64,000 bases of DNA, from positions 558,001 to 622,000 of the forward strand of contig NZ_QJSD01000001.1 of assembly GCF_003313245.1 (NCBI RefSeq), read 5' to 3'. This stretch comes from Primorskyibacter marinus. Its GTDB lineage: Bacteria; Pseudomonadota; Alphaproteobacteria; Rhodobacterales; Rhodobacteraceae. How positions within the stretch are numbered: position 1 is the first letter of the stretch; each line of letters starts with the position of its first letter. Shown piece by piece: positions 49,386-58,362 of this stretch. The position numbers were made by a program, and so were the translations under genes. Under the pieces are notes generated by a model. It saw only the letters and a list, made by a program, of their open reading frames with translations. It made no database searches and was not told where the DNA came from.

Positions 49386-51026
49386 TCAGTGCGCTTCGGT
49401 GCTCAAGCCTTTCCAGATCGCCCAGCACATCGTCAGCAGGACAATCGTGAACGGCAGCCCGGTCGAGATCACCATGGATTGAAGCGATTGCAACCCACCG
49501 GCGCTGAGCAGCAGCACAATGGCAACGGCACCTTCGAAGACACACCAGAAAACGCGCTGGGGCACAGGCGCGTCAACCTTGCCGCCTGCCGTGATCGTAT
49601 CAATCACCAGCGAGCCGGAATCCGACGACGTCACGAAGAACACAATCACCAGCACGATGCCGATCAACGATGTGATCTGCACCAATGGCAGTTGATCCAG
49701 CATTTTGAACAGCTTCAGTTCCAGCGCGGCCTCTTGGGCCACGGTATACCCGTCCGAGACCACCTGATCGATCGCAATGCCGCCGAAAACGCTCATCCAC
49801 AACACACAGACAAGGCTTGGGATCAGCAGCACGCAGATGACGAATTCGCGCACGGTCCGGCCACGGCTGACGCGGGCGATGAACATGCCGACGAAGGGTG
49901 ACCAGCTGATCCACCACGCCCAGTAGAACGCGGTCCAGCCTTGGGTAAAGTTGACATCCTCACGGCCCAGCGGGTTCGCCAGTTGAGGCAGATATTGCAC
50001 ATAGGCCCACAGGTAATCGCCGAATCCTGTCAGCAACAGAAGCGTCGGACCGACCAGCAGCACGAAGATCAACAAGGCAAACGCCAGTCCCATGTTGATT
50101 TCCGACAGAACCTTCACACCGCCATCCAGACCGCGCAGCACCGAAATCAGCGCCACTGCGGTGATCGCCGAGATCAGAATGACTTCGGTCGTGGATCCGG
50201 TGGGCACGCCGAACAGCTCGTTCAAACCGGCATTTGCCTGCGTCGCGCCAAAGCCCAGCGAGGTCGCCAGACCGAACAGCGTGGCGAAAACCGCCAGAGT
50301 GTCGATCACATGGCCCCACCAGCCCCAGACACGTTCGCCCAGGATCGGGTAGAACGCCGAGCGGATCGTCAGCGGCAGACCCTTGTTATAGGAGAACAGC
50401 GCGAGGCTGAGCGCCACCACCGCATAGATCGCCCAAGGGTGCAGCCCCCAGTGAAAGATCGTTGCGGCCATGCCCAGACGCACGGCCTCAACCTGGTCAC
50501 CTTCAGCACCTCCAAGTGGTGCCCAATCCGTGCGCACCCCGTCTTCGCCCATCGCAACTCCACCGAAGGAGCTGCTGAAATGGCTCATCGGCTCTGAGAC
50601 GCCGTAGAACATCAGGCCGATGCCCATGCCAGCGGCGAACAACATCGCGAACCAGCCGATATAGCTGTAATCCGGCGTCGCGTCCGCGCCCCCCAACCGA
50701 ACACGCCCATATGGCGTCACAATCAACAAGAAGCAGAACAGCACGAATATGTTGGCGGCACCAATGAAAAACCAGTCGAAACCGGTCGTTACCGTGGTGA
50801 ACAGCCAACTGAAGACCGCGCCGGCCTGCTCAGGCAATGCGAGCGTGTAAAACACGAAAAGCACGATGCTCAGGCCGGAAATCATGAAAACCGGGTTGTG
50901 AATATCAAAGCCGAACGGCCCAACCGAACCGTCAACATTATCTTGCCCGATTTCATAATCGGTCTCAATCAAAGCCACCTCGCCTTCCGGCTCCGGTATG
51001 CCCTGATTTGCAGAATCGTCGGTCAT
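49386..51026 (-). CDS. BCCT-family betaine/choline/carnitine transporter
   Basis: The 546-residue protein has twelve predicted membrane segments and BCCT marks: AAGMGIGLMFYGVSEPMSHF, WGLHPWAIYAVVALSLALF (the aromatic substrate site) and SWSPFVGMFIARVSRGRTVREFV. The N-terminal 40 residues are acidic and cytosolic. It imports compatible solutes with sodium or protons. It lies 56 bp downstream of a universal stress protein gene, an arrangement like TeaD next to osmolyte transporters, where the Usp modulates transport. Confidence 0.93.
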   Translation of the reverse strand: MTDDSANQGIPEPEGEVALIETDYEIGQDNVDGSVGPFGFDIHNPVFMISGLSIVLFVFYTLALPEQAGAVFSWLFTTVTTGFDWFFIGAANIFVLFCFLLIVTPYGRVRLGGADATPDYSYIGWFAMLFAAGMGIGLMFYGVSEPMSHFSSSFGGVAMGEDGVRTDWAPLGGAEGDQVEAVRLGMAATIFHWGLHPWAIYAVVALSLALFSYNKGLPLTIRSAFYPILGERVWGWWGHVIDTLAVFATLFGLATSLGFGATQANAGLNELFGVPTGSTTEVILISAITAVALISVLRGLDGGVKVLSEINMGLAFALLIFVLLVGPTLLLLTGFGDYLWAYVQYLPQLANPLGREDVNFTQGWTAFYWAWWISWSPFVGMFIARVSRGRTVREFVICVLLIPSLVCVLWMSVFGGIAIDQVVSDGYTVAQEAALELKLFKMLDQLPLVQITSLIGIVLVIVFFVTSSDSGSLVIDTITAGGKVDAPVPQRVFWCVFEGAVAIVLLLSAGGLQSLQSMVISTGLPFTIVLLTMCWAIWKGLSTEAH

Positions 51027-51082
51027 TTTTTGACCCCCTGTTACGTTACATCATTACACAGGCAATTACGCCCGCTCGCGAA

Positions 51083-51499
51083 TTAGTCGCGTACCACCAT
51101 GACAGAGGCATCGGCATGTCCGGCAATGGTCCCGCCATTTGACGGCCAGATATAGTCAGTCAGGTTCGGGATATGGCTGGCCATGACCACCAGATCGGCA
51201 CCGGTCTCTTTCACCGCTTTCAGCAATGTCGGATCCAGATCGGTCGCCGGGTCATGGCTGATCATGGCATGTGCCTCGGCGGCGATCCCGTGCGTTTCGG
51301 CCTGCGAGGCGGCAAATTCAGCCATCTTCTTTTTGAATTCCTCTGGCGAATGGGCGATCGAGCTGGGCGTCGCAGCGGCGACACCCACATAGATCACCTT
51401 GGCCTTGTAATGGCGGGCCAGGTCAGCGGCACATTGCAGCGCTTTGCTCAGCCTGTCCTGATGCGCCAGATCCACAGGGATCATAATTGTGTTGAACAT
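51083..51499 (-). CDS. Universal stress protein (UspA family)
   Basis: The 138-residue protein has the Usp fold: MFNTIMIPVDLAHQDRLSKALQCAADLARHYKAKVIYVGV, TLLKAVKETGADLVVMASHIP and a C-terminal nucleotide-loop SNGGTIAGHADASVMVVRD. The loop resembles the ATP-binding G-2x-G-9x-G(S/T) pattern imperfectly. ATG 51499 was chosen by homology. It precedes the BCCT transporter on the same strand, which suggests a role in osmotic uptake control. Confidence 0.9.
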   Translation of the reverse strand: MFNTIMIPVDLAHQDRLSKALQCAADLARHYKAKVIYVGVAAATPSSIAHSPEEFKKKMAEFAASQAETHGIAAEAHAMISHDPATDLDPTLLKAVKETGADLVVMASHIPNLTDYIWPSNGGTIAGHADASVMVVRD

Positions 51500-51895
51500 C
51501 TCTTTCCTCCTGTCGCGTGCTGTCGAAGGGCGGCAGCCCTTTTGTTTGCACATCTCATTTGGCTTCCAGGGGTGCTGCGGCGTCTGCGCCGACACGTCCA
51601 CCTGCGGATCAGCTTAGAGCGGAACCGTCTCGAGCTGCCCTTAAGAGCGGCATTTGACACTCGCCAAGCGACACTTGGCGGCGCACCCGTATCGGCCTGA
51701 ACGCCACGGTGCAACTCGATGTTATGTCATGCTACATGGTGCAAAGGCGTGTGGCGACAAGAAAAATCCTGAAACTTCCGACAGATCGACCGGACGCCGT
51801 CAAATTTTTTCCTTGGCGACGTCCACATCGGGGCTGCGTGTTTGCCCAGGTCTCAGATCATCCTCGTGCCAAACGCGCGCTGCCCCAGAGGGCGA
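51500..51895. other. Intergenic region, about 396 bp
   Basis: No convincing gene on either strand. It contains a 7-bp hairpin CGCCAAG-CGACA-CTTGGCG (51662-51680) and the upstream region of the usp gene. The remaining sequence is not obviously repetitive. Confidence 0.55.
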
Positions 51896-52411
51896 TCACA
51901 GCCAAGGGCCGCTTTCGGGCATGAATGCCAGGTCCGACACGGGTGCGGTCTCTTTTGCCGCCGTGAGCATCCCGTGTACCTGCCCGCGATGATGTGTCTG
52001 GTGATTGAACATATGTGCCACACACAGGCCTTTGGGTTTCGAGACATCCGCCTTCTGCACACCCGAATGCCATTTCAATGCGCCTTTCAGATCATCCGGC
52101 TTCAGCGCCTCCGCCCAGTGCAGAATACGCCCGTCAGTGCGAAACCGTTCCGCGCTCCATGCCGCAAGCGTTGGCTGGAACCTCGGGCTTTCGGGAACAC
52201 CGCCCTTCGGTGCCTTGCCCCCATCCAGCCGCGCCATCCATATCTGGTCTGCCCAAAGAAGATGGTTCACGGTCTCAAAGATGGACCGGAAGAACACGCC
52301 GCGATCCTGCCGAAGCGCCGCATCGGTCATACGTTCCAGCGCTCCGCGCAGCTGGCGGTTCTGCCAGGCATTGTATCGTGCCATCGTCAGCACATAGTCC
52401 GGCGAAACCAT
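51896..52411 (-). CDS. DinB-family protein
   Basis: The 171-residue protein shows a four-helix DinB/YfiT-like fold: MVSPDYVLTMARYNAWQNRQLRGAL, RSIFETVNHLLWADQIWMARL with the first metal His, and VAHMFNHQTHHRGQVHGML with the His cluster that binds a divalent metal. Members act as thiol-dependent transferases or metal hydrolases; the substrate here is unknown. No LexA-like box was seen upstream, so DNA-damage control is not implied despite the name. Confidence 0.9.
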   Translation of the reverse strand: MVSPDYVLTMARYNAWQNRQLRGALERMTDAALRQDRGVFFRSIFETVNHLLWADQIWMARLDGGKAPKGGVPESPRFQPTLAAWSAERFRTDGRILHWAEALKPDDLKGALKWHSGVQKADVSKPKGLCVAHMFNHQTHHRGQVHGMLTAAKETAPVSDLAFMPESGPWL

Positions 52412-52594
52412 CCCTACCTCTTTTCATATGAAGGCGCGCTCAGGCAAGAAACGCGGTCCAGATTTTGCACGCCGCCCCTGTCGCAAACCCAGTTTGCCGG
52501 ATCGTGCGAACAAGTTGCAAGGAAAAACCCGGTAGCGACGCGACAATCCGCGCCTGGCACAAATGAAATTTGCAATCTTTGCCCCCCACCCCCT

Positions 52595-52622
52595 TTGCAG
52601 CCCCGTCAAAGCCGCCTATATT
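52595..52622 (+). promoter_or_regulatory. Sigma70-like promoter of ssrA
   Basis: TTGCAG (52595-52600) and TATATT (52617-52622) are 16 bases apart and precede the first tmRNA hairpin by about 7 bases. Confidence 0.6.
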
Positions 52623-52628
52623 CATCTT

Positions 52629-52945
52629 GTTCCTTCGGGAACTATGGACATAAACGCGCTCGTAATAAGCGGATCGGACCCGGGGGCGGTACCCGGCGGC
52701 TCCACCAAACATCCTTCATTTGGGGATCATGGGGCCGAAACAGGATCGACGAACGTCTAAAGGGGTTAGCTTTGTCCCGGTGAGTTACCACCGTTATCGG
52801 TACAAATCGTACAGTTGCAAATGACAACCGTGCTCCGACAATGGCTCTGGCTGCGTAAGCAGTTCGAGTTTGTCGAACTTTAAGCCCTTGCGCCTAGCAG
52901 CGTAAGGCGGGGTTCGCAGGCACCTGGCAACAGAAGCCTGCACTT
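52629..52945 (+). ncRNA. ssrA: Permuted two-piece tmRNA (ssrA)
   Basis: The acceptor piece comes first. It starts with a GTTCCTTCGGGAAC hairpin and ends in T-arm-like GGGGGCGGTACCCGG, GGCTCC, discriminator A and CCA at 52705-52707. After a 23-base spacer the coding piece begins with GGGGCC (52731), which pairs with GGCTCC. The tag frame is at 52817-52858 (GCA start, TAA stop) and encodes ANDNRAPTMALAA. A GCAGGC/GCCTGC hairpin (52916-52941) follows. Such permuted, processed tmRNAs are typical of alphaproteobacteria. The RNA rescues stalled ribosomes and tags the nascent chain. Exact ends are approximate. Confidence 0.93.
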
Positions 52946-53155
52946 AATTCCCCTGCCCCATATATTTGTCGTCGATTACGCGCATCCCTGATGGTGTTGC
53001 CACGTCCGCCTTTTTCGCCGTATGTCGGCAAATTTCGGCGGTGTTCGGCCACCCTGTTCCGGCCTCGGCAGGACGGCGAAATTTTCACCCCGCACGGTCT
53101 TTTGTTTTCCTGTAGATCGCATATGCTGTCCGCGAATTTGCAGGGAAAGAGACAT

Positions 53156-53650
53156 ATGTCCGGCAGCATAGACTACGGAAATCTGATGCATCGCGCGATG
53201 CGGGGGCTGATCAAGGAAGTTCTGACCGACGTGGCCGCAGACGGGCTGCCGGGCGAGCATCACTTTTTCATCACCTTCGACACCGGTCATCCGGATGTCC
53301 AGATCGCCGATTGGCTGTCCGACCGCTATCCCGGCGAGATGACCGTGGTTATGCAGCATTGGTATGACAACCTGAAAGTGGGCGACGAAGGGTTCGGTGT
53401 CTCGCTGAACTTTGGCGATGCGCCAGAGGCGCTGTTCATCCCCTACGACGCGATCAAGACCTTTGTTGACCCATCGGTTGAATTCGGGCTGCGCTTCGAA
53501 AATCAGGATGGCGGCGACGACGAAGATGACGCCTATGGTCCCGAGATCGTCCGCGACGAAGACTTGCCGTCAGAGGCTTCTTCGAAAGTTGCAAAAAAAG
53601 ACGCGCCGAAAGACGCTGAGGTGGTCAGCCTCGACAGTTTCAGAAAATAG
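53156..53650 (+). CDS. sspB: SspB-like ClpXP adaptor (alphaproteobacterial type)
   Basis: The 164-residue protein has the SspB core (about residues 1-115: YGNLMHRAMRGLIKEVLTDVAADGLPGEHHFFITFDTGHPDVQIADWL, then TVVMQHWYDNLKV). A long acidic linker and a C-terminal peptide (EVVSLDSFRK) follow, of the kind that binds ClpX. It delivers ssrA-tagged proteins to ClpXP. It lies 210 bp downstream of ssrA, so tag and adaptor are encoded side by side. ATG 53156 has a GGGAAAGAGA ribosome binding site. Confidence 0.92.
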   Translation: MSGSIDYGNLMHRAMRGLIKEVLTDVAADGLPGEHHFFITFDTGHPDVQIADWLSDRYPGEMTVVMQHWYDNLKVGDEGFGVSLNFGDAPEALFIPYDAIKTFVDPSVEFGLRFENQDGGDDEDDAYGPEIVRDEDLPSEASSKVAKKDAPKDAEVVSLDSFRK

Positions 53651-53752
53651 CCGTCTGCGGTGCCCTGCCCTAGCCCTGCGCGCCTGTGGCAGATTGCGGA
53701 TGGCTAGGTTCGGCGCTAAACGGCATGCGATTGCATACGACAGGAGCGTTCC

Positions 53753-55147
53753 ATGGCCCAGACCCGCACCGAAACCGACAGCTTCGGCCCGCTTGAGGTT
53801 CCCTCAGACAAGTATTGGGGCGCACAGACCCAACGTTCGATCATCAACTTCCCGATCGGTTGGGAAAAACAGCCCGTGCCGATCATTCGCGCCCTGGGCG
53901 TGGTGAAACAGGCCTGCGCCATGGCGAACCTGGAACAGGGTGGTCTGGAAAAAGAGGTTGGCGATGCGATTGTCGCCGCCGCTGGCGAGGTGATCGACGG
54001 CAAGTTCGATGACAATTTCCCGCTGGTGGTCTGGCAGACAGGCTCTGGCACGCAGTCGAACATGAACGCCAACGAGGTGATTTCGAATCGCGCGATCGAA
54101 ATGCTGGGCGGCGAGATGGGATCAAAATCGCCCGTCCACCCCAACGATCATTGCAATATGGGCCAGTCATCGAATGACACTTTCCCCACCGCGATGCATG
54201 TCGCCATCGGCATGCAGGCGCGCGACGTGTTGCTGCCGGGGTTGAAGAAACTGCACGCGGCACTGGTTGCGAAGTCCGAAGAATTCAAGGACATCATCAA
54301 GATCGGCCGCACCCACACGCAGGACGCGACCCCCCTGACCTTGGGCCAGGAGTTCGGCGGCTATGCCCATCAGGTTGCTCAAGGCATCAAGCGGGTCGAA
54401 ATGTGCCTGCCCGACATCTATGAACTGGCCCAAGGCGGCACGGCTGTCGGCACCGGGTTGAACACCCGCAAGGGCTGGGCCGAGACGGTCGCGGCGAATA
54501 TGGCGCAGATCACCGGCCTGCCCTTTGTCACTGCCCCCAATAAATTCGAAGCACTGGCCGCGCATGACGCGATGGTGATGTTCTCGGGCGCGCTGAAAAC
54601 CGTTGCGGCCTCCCTGTTCAAGATCGCCAATGACATGCGGCTTCTTGGCTCTGGCCCCCGCTCCGGTCTGGGCGAGTTGATCCTGCCGGAGAATGAACCC
54701 GGTTCCTCGATCATGCCGGGCAAGGTCAACCCAACACAGGCAGAGGCGCTGACAATGGTCTGCGCGCATGTCATGGGCAATGACGCCGCCGTTGGAATTG
54801 CCGGTTCGCAAGGCCATTTTGAGCTGAACGTCTATAACCCGATGATGAGCTACAATGTCCTGCAATCCATGCAATTGCTTGGGGACAGCGCGTCAGCCTT
54901 TACCGACAATATGGTGGTCGGCACGAAGGCGAATGTGGAACGCATCGAAAAGCTGATGAAAGAATCGCTGATGTTGGTGACGGCCCTTGCCCCGACCATC
55001 GGCTATGACAACGCCACCAAGGTCGCCAAGACCGCCCACAAGAACGGCACCACTTTGAAAGAAGAGGCGATTGCCCTTGGCTTTGTCGATGCAGAAACCT
55101 TCGACCGCATTGTGCGTCCCGAAGATATGATCGGACCCAAAGAATGA
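53753..55147 (+). CDS. fumC: Class II fumarate hydratase
   Basis: The 464-residue TCA-cycle enzyme hydrates fumarate to malate. It shows [56 protein letters not shown] and the superfamily signature [17 protein letters not shown]. The length and iron-free class fit FumC. ATG 53753 follows an AGGAG ribosome binding site. Its stop overlaps the start of a DUF4169 gene by four bases, giving a three-gene coupled unit. Confidence 0.97.
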   Translation: MAQTRTETDSFGPLEVPSDKYWGAQTQRSIINFPIGWEKQPVPIIRALGVVKQACAMANLEQGGLEKEVGDAIVAAAGEVIDGKFDDNFPLVVWQTGSGTQSNMNANEVISNRAIEMLGGEMGSKSPVHPNDHCNMGQSSNDTFPTAMHVAIGMQARDVLLPGLKKLHAALVAKSEEFKDIIKIGRTHTQDATPLTLGQEFGGYAHQVAQGIKRVEMCLPDIYELAQGGTAVGTGLNTRKGWAETVAANMAQITGLPFVTAPNKFEALAAHDAMVMFSGALKTVAASLFKIANDMRLLGSGPRSGLGELILPENEPGSSIMPGKVNPTQAEALTMVCAHVMGNDAAVGIAGSQGHFELNVYNPMMSYNVLQSMQLLGDSASAFTDNMVVGTKANVERIEKLMKESLMLVTALAPTIGYDNATKVAKTAHKNGTTLKEEAIALGFVDAETFDRIVRPEDMIGPKE

Positions 55148-55329
55148 GCAACCTGACGAACCTCAACAAGGCCCGCAAGGATCGCAAGCGCGATTCCGAA
55201 AAGCGCGATGCCAATATGCATTCGGCAAAATTCGGGCGCAGCAAGGCAGACAAGCAGGCGATGGCTGCAAAACTGTCCAAGGCGTCAAAAGCCTTGGACG
55301 GGCACAAGGTCGACGATAAGGACGCATGA
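55144..55329 (+). CDS. DUF4169 family protein
   Basis: The 61-residue, very basic and Ala/Lys-rich protein ([21 protein letters not shown], then [21 protein letters not shown]) matches DUF4169. It is probably a helical nucleic-acid- or ribosome-associated peptide, but its function is unknown. It overlaps both neighbours by four bases (ATGA), so it is co-translated with fumC and the RHH protein. Confidence 0.85.
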   Translation: MSNLTNLNKARKDRKRDSEKRDANMHSAKFGRSKADKQAMAAKLSKASKALDGHKVDDKDA

Positions 55330-55550
55330 GCGCCCGGCCGGTCAAACGGTCCCTGACCCTGCGCGGCCACCGCACCAGTGTCTCGCTGGAGGATGCCTTC
55401 TGGCACGCCTTCCGCGAGATCGCGGCGGCCGAGGGCAAACCCCTGAACGTGTTGGCCGCCGAGATTGACGAAAAGCGCGGGGTCGAGGCCGGATTGGCCT
55501 CTGCCATCAGGGTCTACATCTTGGGCTACTACAAGACTCGCCAACCGTGA
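55326..55550 (+). CDS. Ribbon-helix-helix domain protein (RHH_4)
   Basis: The 74-residue protein has the RHH_4 pattern: a beta strand RSLTLRGHRTSVSLEDAFW, then helices FREIAAAEGKPLNVLAAEIDE and GLASAIRVYILGYYKTR. It could bind DNA as a dimer. No toxin partner is present; it overlaps the DUF4169 gene by four bases and ends the fumC operon. Such proteins commonly follow fumC in Rhodobacteraceae. Confidence 0.85.
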   Translation: MSARPVKRSLTLRGHRTSVSLEDAFWHAFREIAAAEGKPLNVLAAEIDEKRGVEAGLASAIRVYILGYYKTRQP

Positions 55551-55610
55551 TCTGCCAGCATGGCGACATGGCTCGGATCCAGCATGTCTTTCTGCCACAG
55601 ACTTGGACGG

Positions 55611-56963
55611 TCAGTCGCGCTCGACGACGTGCAGACGTATTCCGGTGCGGGACCGGACCGTCAGATGCGCAACCGGTTCCGGGGTATCCACTACCGCGAC
55701 CTTGAAATCCCGAAGCAGCAGCGACAGAAGCAACGGTCCTTCGATCATCGCGAAACCGGCCCCCGGACAGACGCGCGCCCCGGCAGAGAACGGGATGAAC
55801 GCCTCGCGGGCGCAATTTTTGCCATTCTGCGTCTCCCACCGCGTTGGATCAAAGCTATCGGGATCGTCCCACAGCCGTTCATGGCGATGCAAATGCCACG
55901 GGCTGACCACGATCTGCGCCCCCTTGGCAATATCCCGGTCGCGAAACCGCTCTGGACAGCTTGCCGCGCGCACCATCATCGGAACAGGCGGATAGAGCCG
56001 CAAAGTCTCGCGAAACACGTCGCGACTGATCCGCAACCCCGACATTTCCGAGAACGCCCCTGTTTCAAGCTGCCGCGCCTCCTGTGCCACCTGCTCTTGC
56101 CAGTCAGGGTAACGCGCCATCAGATAAAGCGCCCATGCCAGCGCCGAGGCCGAAGTCTCGTGCCCCGCCAGAAAGAAGATCGCGACCTGATCGACCATTT
56201 CCTCGACCGAGAATAGCTCTCCGCTTTCGGGGTCCGGGGTTGTCATGATCTTGGTCGCCAGATCATCGGGGGCGGTGCCCGCGTCAATCTCGGCGCGGCG
56301 CGCTTCGGTCATCTGCGTTATCAGCGCCCGGATCTTGCGCGCCGAGGCTTTGGTCTGGCGTGAGAAGAAGCGTGGCATCCAGCGCGGCAGGGGCACGAAA
56401 GCGGCGAGGTTCAACAACGGCTGACTGCGCTGATAGGTGCGAAACTCCCGAAACACCGCCTGTGCCATCCGGTCCTCGATCGGAACGGAAAACAGCGTCC
56501 GAAAGATCACATCCGCGGCGGCGTGGCTGGTGACTTCCTCGATCTCGACATTGTGTCCTGCCCGCAAGCGCAGCCGCGCCACAGCTTGCTGCCCAGCCGC
56601 CCACATCGCCGGGTAGGTGTCGCGCAGCCGCCCCCCTTCAAACGCCGGATCAATGATGCGGCGTTGTCGTTTCCACCTTTCACCATTGGTCAGAAACACG
56701 CTGTCCCCAAGCAGGGGCCGCAAGCCTTCGCTGATGCGCTCGGACTTTGGAAAATCGTCCGGTCGCTCTTTCAGGACGGTCTTCACCAGATCGGTTTGGT
56801 TGAGCAGATAGGACCGGAAGAAGGGTGTGCGAAATTCTGCCATCCACGCGCGGTACAGACGTGCCGGCTGGGCCGAAAGAATATCCCGCCGAAACAGCCG
56901 CATATAACGCCATAGCGACACCTTGTCGGGCCGCGACGGGGGCTTGGGCGGCAGATCCCTCAT
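55611..56963 (-). CDS. Cytochrome P450
   Basis: The 450-residue haem protein shows the I-helix FLAGHETSASALAWALY, the ExxR motif in FRETLRLYPPVP, the PERF region and the haem loop FSAGARVCPGAGF with the thiolate Cys near residue 399. There is no N-terminal membrane anchor, as usual for bacterial P450s. It hydroxylates a hydrophobic substrate that cannot be predicted. Its ATG overlaps the stop of the upstream membrane hydrolase by four bases (56960-56963), so the two are coupled. No ferredoxin or reductase gene is nearby. Confidence 0.93.
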   Translation of the reverse strand: MRDLPPKPPSRPDKVSLWRYMRLFRRDILSAQPARLYRAWMAEFRTPFFRSYLLNQTDLVKTVLKERPDDFPKSERISEGLRPLLGDSVFLTNGERWKRQRRIIDPAFEGGRLRDTYPAMWAAGQQAVARLRLRAGHNVEIEEVTSHAAADVIFRTLFSVPIEDRMAQAVFREFRTYQRSQPLLNLAAFVPLPRWMPRFFSRQTKASARKIRALITQMTEARRAEIDAGTAPDDLATKIMTTPDPESGELFSVEEMVDQVAIFFLAGHETSASALAWALYLMARYPDWQEQVAQEARQLETGAFSEMSGLRISRDVFRETLRLYPPVPMMVRAASCPERFRDRDIAKGAQIVVSPWHLHRHERLWDDPDSFDPTRWETQNGKNCAREAFIPFSAGARVCPGAGFAMIEGPLLLSLLLRDFKVAVVDTPEPVAHLTVRSRTGIRLHVVERD

Positions 56964-58198
56964 GCCGCCATCGACGTGTATTTCGACACCGCTTTTTCCA
57001 ATCGGGACTTCGAGGGCGCACGTCCAGCAAAGCGCGTGGCAAGGCTGAGCGGCCCTGCGGTAATGCGGAAATAGTCATAGTCTCCGGGCCGATCAAAGGC
57101 GCAGAGATACTGGAAATGAAGGCGGAAGAACCGCCAGCGCAGCTCTTTCCAGCGGGCGGGTGAAAGCGTCTGGGTGAATGCCGCTGACAGGACCAAAGGC
57201 CAGCGTTTTGCCTCTGGCGCCACGCCCGATACGGCAACAGGATCGCAAAGGGCGAAAGCGCACCCATCGCCCGGGGCGGTCACGTCCAGCCAGGTCAGCT
57301 CTTCTCGGGCTGACAGATAATGCAGATCGGCGCGCAACTGATCGGCACGCGGCAGGAAGGACACCATCGGCACCACCTGCCCCAATGACAGAAAGCCAAG
57401 CTTTGGCGCATTGGCGTGAACCCTGCCCTGCCGGATAAGATCTGCGAGGATCGACACGCCAAGATGCGCGCCGGAGGAATGCCCGACCACGAGCACCTCG
57501 TCAAAACCCTGCTTTAACGCATCCGCGATTTCATCCGTGAACTCGGCCATCCGCGCCCGAAGCTCTGGGGAATTGGCACCTTCGTACAGGGCCGAATAGG
57601 CAAAATCATGCAACAGGTAATAGGCAAACAATTTGCCATCTTGCCGCCTGAACCATGCGATCACGCCGCAGGCCAGCCCGACCCCAGCAACAGCCGCAAA
57701 AGCGGCCCCGGACCATGCGGGCAAGAAGTCCAGAAGGTTGACCAGAACATGATATCCGGCCCAACCGGCCAAGGCTGCCAGCAAAGCCTGCAATAGCAGA
57801 AACGCCACCGGGTACAGCGCCGCGATCACCGGTCCTTTTCGCAGCCGCATCAGACGCCACAGCGCGCCGGACCCAATGTAGATCCAGGCAGTGCGGACAA
57901 GCTGACCATATGTTGCCAAACTCCCCTGCGCCATCGAGGCGCGGACGATGTCGGACCAGACCAGAACCTCGACTTCAGCCGCGACTTCGCAGCCGTCCAT
58001 TCGGCCTTGCACACGCCAGCCGAAACGCTTTGCCCCGGTGCCATTGCGCGCAAGCAACGCAACATCATAGCCGCTGATAGCGGCCTGAGCGGCACTCTCC
58101 TTGCGATACAGCTCTCGGTATCGTCGGGGATGTATCGGATCGTAGCCGGGTATATAGAAAACCCGACGTCGCCGCACCTCTTGCCCTTCACTTGCCAT
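56960..58198 (-). CDS. Membrane-anchored alpha/beta-hydrolase-like protein
   Basis: The 412-residue protein starts MASEGQEVRRRRVFYIPGYD (ATG 58198; a TTG six bases upstream is less likely). Residues about 123-147 and 150-184 are hydrophobic membrane segments. The later part has VLVVGHSSGAHLG (residues 237-245), a nucleophile elbow G-H-S-S-G typical of lipases and esterases. It is translationally coupled to the P450. I do not recognise a named family; the two together suggest modification of a lipid-like compound at the membrane. Confidence 0.8.
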   Translation of the reverse strand: MASEGQEVRRRRVFYIPGYDPIHPRRYRELYRKESAAQAAISGYDVALLARNGTGAKRFGWRVQGRMDGCEVAAEVEVLVWSDIVRASMAQGSLATYGQLVRTAWIYIGSGALWRLMRLRKGPVIAALYPVAFLLLQALLAALAGWAGYHVLVNLLDFLPAWSGAAFAAVAGVGLACGVIAWFRRQDGKLFAYYLLHDFAYSALYEGANSPELRARMAEFTDEIADALKQGFDEVLVVGHSSGAHLGVSILADLIRQGRVHANAPKLGFLSLGQVVPMVSFLPRADQLRADLHYLSAREELTWLDVTAPGDGCAFALCDPVAVSGVAPEAKRWPLVLSAAFTQTLSPARWKELRWRFFRLHFQYLCAFDRPGDYDYFRITAGPLSLATRFAGRAPSKSRLEKAVSKYTSMAA

Positions 58199-58362
58199 GC
58201 TCAACTCTCTTTTGAGGTCATGCTACATGAACTGAAGAGCACAGGTAAGCTGTCAGGCCTTAACCTTCCCTGAACGGCGCAAGATCACAGTCAGGACGCG
58301 TTCGCAGAGGTTTCAGACCTGCGGTTGCCCGGCTCCATCGACGCGATGTCAGAACCTGTGCG

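Noticed and set aside
51896-52411. DinB-named gene as a DNA-damage-inducible locus
   Set aside because: The DinB/YfiT fold name does not imply SOS control; no LexA-like box was found upstream, and photolyase proximity is more simply explained by the stress regulon.
52640-52740. A separate tRNA gene near 52.7 kb
   Set aside because: The acceptor-arm-like CCA segment has no 5' half or anticodon arm before it; it is the acceptor piece of the permuted tmRNA.
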